Shown here: positions 6,216-8,391 of the stretch, piece after piece
Position numbering within the stretch: the first letter of the stretch is position 1
How the letters are laid out: the number at the start of each line of letters is the position of its first letter
Assembly: GCA_030426445.1 (NCBI GenBank)
Contig: JAUHYS010000080.1
Location: 1 to 8,391 of the forward strand
Source: a bacterium
GTDB lineage: Bacteria; UBA10199; DSSB01
Reading direction: 5' to 3'
Length of the DNA stretch: 8,391 bases
Made by a program: the position numbers and the translations under genes
Notes under the pieces: generated by a model
Told to the model about the DNA's origin: nothing
Seen by the model: only the letters and a program-made list of their open reading frames with translations
The model's database searches: none

Positions 6216-7292
6216 ATGGGATATGATGACTGTCTAAACAAAAAGCTTATAAAATTCTTTTTAAGCCTTTTTTTTCTTTTTCTTTTAACCATACCTGTCT
6301 CTCAGTCTGCTCAAGCTGGGACTTTCTGTTTTTGTCATAACCTAGATGATAATGACATGGGTAACGATATCTGTACTGCTGCCAATGCCTTTGATGAACT
6401 CAAAGGGACAAACCATTTTCAACACTACCTTTGTTACTTATGTAATGAAGTCTGTCCAGGTGACCATCCAGATTGTGGACTTTGTGAAGGTTACGACGAC
6501 CCCATGTGTTCAGTCGCAGACTTAAGAGGAAAGTGCAGTGGTTGTGGAAATAACCTCTTTGAACCTGAACTAGGGGAACAATGTGAAGATGGAAATAATA
6601 CCAATGGGGACGGCTGTGATGAAGACTGTCAATTAGAATGTGAATCCGATGCCGAGTGTAACGATGGCAATCCTTGTACTGATGATGTCTGTAGTCAAGA
6701 AACTTTCAAGTGTACTAACGAACCCAATGAGAATGCCTGTAGTGATGGAGACATGTGTACGGGAGGCGATACCTGTTCAGAAGGTGAGTGCTTGGGAACA
6801 CCCATCGATGGTGATGAAGATGGGACTCCAGACTGTGAAGACCTTTGCCCAAAAGACCCAAATAAAACCGAACCTGGAGTTTGCGGATGTGGTGTCGCGG
6901 ACACTGACGCAGATGGAGATGGGACTCCAGACTGTAACGATAATTGTGTGGACGACCCAAATAAAACCGAACCTGGAGTTTGCGGATGTGGTGTCGCGGA
7001 CACTGACGCAGATGGAGACGGGACTCCAGACTGTAACGATAATTGCCCAGATAACCCTGACAAGGTGGAACCTGGTATCTGTGGGTGCGCTATCGCTGAT
7101 CAAGATAGTGATGGGGATGGCATCGTTGACTGTATAGACGAATGCCCAGAAGACCCCAATAAGATTGAATTAGGCTCTTGTGGATGTGGTGTTCCCGACA
7201 CCGATACTGATGGGGATGGCATTGCAGACTGTAATGAACGCCCCCGATGCACCAACTTACACGATCTATTACGCCACGGAATGTCCAGATGA
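6216..7292 (+). CDS. Secreted Cys-rich protein with DUF4215 and thrombospondin type 3-like repeats (N-terminal part; frameshifted)
   Basis: This reading frame gives 358 residues. Residues 1-34 are a signal peptide (K-K-L-I-K then a Phe/Leu core, cleavage after 'SQSAQA'). A Cys-rich block of unknown type (about 35-106) follows, then a Myxococcus cysteine-rich repeat (DUF4215, about 110-142, 'CGNNLFEPELGEQCEDGNN...GDGC'), another Cys-rich unit ('CNDGNPCTDDVC', about 148-188), and from about 195 a series of roughly 33-residue Asp-rich repeats, 'DxDxDGDGxxDCxDxCPxDPxKxxPGxCGCG', that resemble calcium-binding thrombospondin type 3 repeats. Start 6216 is preferred over the ATG at 6198, because GGGAGG precedes it and the paralogue at 8282 has ATA at the position matching 6198. 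The frame leaves the repeat pattern after 'DGIADCNE' and stops at 7292; the pattern continues in another frame to 7722. Likely an exported surface or matrix protein, regulated by the upstream c-di-GMP riboswitch. Confidence 0.85.
   Translation: MGYDDCLNKKLIKFFLSLFFLFLLTIPVSQSAQAGTFCFCHNLDDNDMGNDICTAANAFDELKGTNHFQHYLCYLCNEVCPGDHPDCGLCEGYDDPMCSVADLRGKCSGCGNNLFEPELGEQCEDGNNTNGDGCDEDCQLECESDAECNDGNPCTDDVCSQETFKCTNEPNENACSDGDMCTGGDTCSEGECLGTPIDGDEDGTPDCEDLCPKDPNKTEPGVCGCGVADTDADGDGTPDCNDNCVDDPNKTEPGVCGCGVADTDADGDGTPDCNDNCPDNPDKVEPGICGCAIADQDSDGDGIVDCIDECPEDPNKIELGSCGCGVPDTDTDGDGIADCNERPRCTNLHDLLRHGMSR
6855..7045 (+). repeat. 99-bp near-identical tandem duplication in the Cys-rich gene
   Basis: Segments 6855-6946 and 6954-7045 are identical over 92 bases except for one silent change (T6920 versus C7019), a spacing of 99 bp or 33 codons, exactly one protein repeat. 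Neighbouring repeats of the same protein are much more diverged in DNA, so this pair is a recent duplication or gene-conversion product. Confidence 0.9.
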
Positions 7293-7722
7293 TGAGCCAG
7301 ATTGTACGGCCAGTGAACTAGTGCCACCGGCCGATAGTGACGGTGATGGTTTTGCGGACTGTAATGATGACTGCCCTGAAGATGAAAATAAAATCGAAGC
7401 CGGCATCTGTGGATGTGGAGAGAGTGATGTAGATAGTGATGCAGATGGTATAGCAGGTTGTAACGATAACTGCCCAACAGTCTTTAACCCTGATCAAGCG
7501 GACGTCGATAATGACACCATTGGAAATGTCTGTGATCCTGATTTCCAAGCTCAAATCGAAGAGCCCGAAGTTATCGCACCCGATAACTTAGAAGGCAGTG
7601 GAACTCCCTTTGGAGGCTGCAGTCTCAGTTCACAAGCTGTACCAGGTTATCTCATTGTGATGACCTTGCTCTTAAGCCTAGGATATAAAGTGCATCAATT
7701 TAGAAAAAAAAGGAAAAAGTAA
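7234..7722 (+). CDS. C-terminal part of the Cys-rich repeat protein, out of frame with its N-terminal part
   Basis: This frame continues the repeat protein. From the ATG at 7234 it gives 162 residues: about 20 residues of linker, 'ATECPDDEPDC', two further repeats ('DSDGDGFADCNDDCPEDENK...CGCGESDVDSDADGIAGCNDNCP'), and a canonical thrombospondin type 3 end, 'VFNPDQADVDNDTIGNVCD'. An acidic stalk follows (about 105-122), then a C-terminal sorting-type tail: 'GGCSLSS' with Cys129, one hydrophobic helix (136-152) and a basic end RKKRKK. No ribosome site precedes 7234, so it is probably not an independent gene. It joins the upstream frame if one C is removed from the CCCCC run at 7241-7245, giving 'DCNERPDAPTYTIYY'. 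Either the gene is broken by a single-base insertion or the base is a sequencing error. Confidence 0.8.
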   Translation: MNAPDAPTYTIYYATECPDDEPDCTASELVPPADSDGDGFADCNDDCPEDENKIEAGICGCGESDVDSDADGIAGCNDNCPTVFNPDQADVDNDTIGNVCDPDFQAQIEEPEVIAPDNLEGSGTPFGGCSLSSQAVPGYLIVMTLLLSLGYKVHQFRKKRKK

Positions 7723-7762
7723 TTTCTAGGGGTGTAAGTAACTAAATAATGAACCTCATATC

Positions 7763-7789
7763 AGGGACCCTTTTAGGGTCCCTTTTTTT
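7763..7789 (+). terminator. Intrinsic terminator of cassette 1
   Basis: GGGACCC (7764-7770), loop TTTTA, GGGTCCC (7776-7782) followed by seven T residues. It is a textbook rho-independent terminator about 40 bases after the stop at 7722 and isolates cassette 1 from cassette 2. Confidence 0.95.
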
Positions 7790-7900
7790 ATTCCTGTTCT
7801 TTAAAAATATTTGATATCAATTCAAGAGCCTCACTAGCCCTTATTAAGCAAAAACAATTCTTATTTCTTGCTCATTTAGTAAAAATTTTAAAAACGACCA

Positions 7901-7929
7901 TTGACCTTAATATTTAGTCACCTTATAAT
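7901..7929 (+). promoter_or_regulatory. Sigma70-like promoter of cassette 2
   Basis: TTGACC (7901-7906), a 17-bp spacer and a consensus TATAAT (7924-7929). The spacer differs from that of cassette 1, while the two hexamers and the distance to the riboswitch are kept. The stretch 7790-7900 between the terminator and this promoter is AT-rich and shows no gene. Confidence 0.85.
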
Positions 7930-7970
7930 TTTAATGTACGTTAACTATTTTGTTCTTTGATTTTGGTGTT

Positions 7971-8080
7971 TTTCGTTCATGAAAGGGCAAACTCGTTGTA
8001 AAGCGAGGACGCAAAGCTTCTGGTCCTGATTTTTCATAATAATTTAAAAATCAGGATAGCAGGGCCTCCAAGGGACGAAA
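7971..8080 (+). promoter_or_regulatory. c-di-GMP-I riboswitch (GEMM-I), copy 2
   Basis: It has the same architecture as copy 1: P1 TTTCGTTC (7971-7978) with GGACGAAA (8073-8080), AAAGGGCAAAC, a GNRA loop (here GTAA, 7998-8001), GACGCAAAGC, the long TCCTGATTTTT/AAAAATCAGGA hairpin and ATAGCAGGGCC. Only three differences from copy 1 are seen, all in terminal loops: G to A in the tetraloop, loss of one T, and G to T in the second loop. The fold and the ligand site are therefore unchanged. Confidence 0.93.
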
Positions 8081-8208
8081 TTCATATTTCTTCTTTCATT
8101 TGAGTGAGTGTGGTGACTCCAGATGATTCTAGAGATGTGAAAAAGGGTGGTCTACATCTATCCCCTTATCTTCTTCCCCTCGTTGCGCAGTTTAAAGCTT
8201 CACAACTT

Positions 8209-8279
8209 TTCCCTTTCAATTATTAAACAATTTATATTCGACCAAAATAAAAATATTTGGCGAATAAAGAAGGGAGGAG
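8209..8279 (+). promoter_or_regulatory. Putative expression platform: anti-SD block, hairpin and ribosome binding site (copy 2)
   Basis: TTCCCTTTC (8209-8217) can pair with GAAGGGA (8269-8275). The hairpin TATTCG (8235-8240)/CGAATA (8261-8266) extends inward with CCAAA/TTTGG after one unpaired A. Compared with copy 1, the closing C-G pair is replaced by T-A and the ATTCG/CGAAT pairs are kept. GGGAGGAG (8272-8279) precedes ATG 8282. Confidence 0.5.
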
Positions 8280-8281
8280 TC

Positions 8282-8391
8282 ATGGGATGTGATGATTGTC
8301 TAAGTAAAAAGCTTATGAAATTCTTTTTAAGCCTTTTTTTCCTTTTACTTTTCACAGTACCTATTTCTCAGTCTGCTCAAGCTGGGACTTT
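8282..8391 (+). CDS. Paralogue of the riboswitch-controlled secreted Cys-rich protein, N-terminal fragment
   Basis: The 36 codons before the window edge encode a signal peptide nearly the same as that of the gene at 6216: 'MGCDDCLSKKLMKFFLSLFF...' ending in 'ISQSAQA', with cleavage expected before Gly35. The acidic 'MGxDDCLxKKL' leader before the hydrophobic core is conserved in both. GGGAGG stands 4 bases before the ATG. The rest of the gene lies outside the window, so the presence of the same repeats is only inferred. Together with the matching promoter and riboswitch it shows a tandem duplication of the whole cassette with a period of about 2067 bp. Confidence 0.85.
   Translation, partial: MGCDDCLSKKLMKFFLSLFFLLLFTVPISQSAQAGT

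Noticed and set aside
6640..7137. Long open frames on both strands inside the Cys-rich gene (also 6695-7063, 6777-7103, 7100-7477, 7318-7554)
   Set aside because: Shadow frames created by the 99-bp and related repeats; their apparent protein repeats only mirror the true frame.
7236..7250. Programmed +1 ribosomal frameshift in the Cys-rich gene
   Set aside because: There is no slippery heptamer next to a stop or rare codon and no stimulatory signal seen; the zero frame runs 14 more codons before stopping. A simple one-base insertion explains it better.
8176..8182. CCTCGTT in leader 2 pairing with the P2 strand GCGAGG of the aptamer as an anti-aptamer switch
   Set aside because: The matching segment of leader 1 does not keep this pairing, so it is probably accidental.
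5843..8391. CRISPR array or phage origin for the repeated units
   Set aside because: The repeats are two long cassettes with promoter, riboswitch and gene; there are no short regular repeats with spacers and no phage or transposase gene nearby.

Overview
The window looks like chromosome from an AT-leaning Gram-negative bacterium of the old 'Deltaproteobacteria' type (Myxococcota/Bdellovibrionota-like lineages). The reasons are a Myxococcus-type cysteine-rich repeat (DUF4215), thrombospondin type 3-like repeats, a Cys-TM-Arg/Lys C-terminal sorting tail, c-di-GMP-I (GEMM-I) riboswitches and an HpnA-type epimerase. This placement is inference; no rRNA or tRNA is present.

Layout: (1) 1-103 is the 3' end of an endonuclease/exonuclease/phosphatase-family gene. 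(2) 116-311 is a gene-free stretch with nested inverted repeats, MITE-like. (3) 402/423-2608 is a two-gene membrane operon, an NfeD-type membrane serine protease and a slipin (SPFH protein). (4) 2602-2760 is a compound palindromic element between convergent genes. (5) 3773-2769 (minus) is an alpha/beta hydrolase, divergent from (6) hpnA at 3881-4951. (7) 5069-5779 is a secreted protein of unknown function. (8) 5843-7789 is a complete cassette: sigma70-like promoter, c-di-GMP-I riboswitch, structured leader, a Cys-rich calcium-binding-type surface protein gene broken by a frameshift near 7241-7245, and an intrinsic terminator. (9) 7901-8391 starts a second copy of the same cassette: promoter, almost identical riboswitch, diverged leader, and the first 36 codons of a paralogous secreted protein, cut by the window edge.

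The most interesting part is 5843-8391. Two tandem cassettes about 2.07 kb apart place paralogous exported Cys-rich proteins under separate c-di-GMP sensors. The aptamers differ at only three loop positions. The rest of the leaders has diverged, but keeps a possible anti-Shine-Dalgarno block (TTCCCTTTC) and a hairpin next to the ribosome binding site with a C-G to U-A compensatory change. This suggests a c-di-GMP-controlled family of surface or matrix proteins, possibly switched at translation. No c-di-GMP enzyme lies in the window, so the signal would come from elsewhere.

The NfeD protease and slipin are a classic pair: in archaeal homologues the protease cleaves the hydrophobic C-terminus of the stomatin partner. 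The other genes (hydrolase, hpnA, secreted protein) show no clear functional link to one another.
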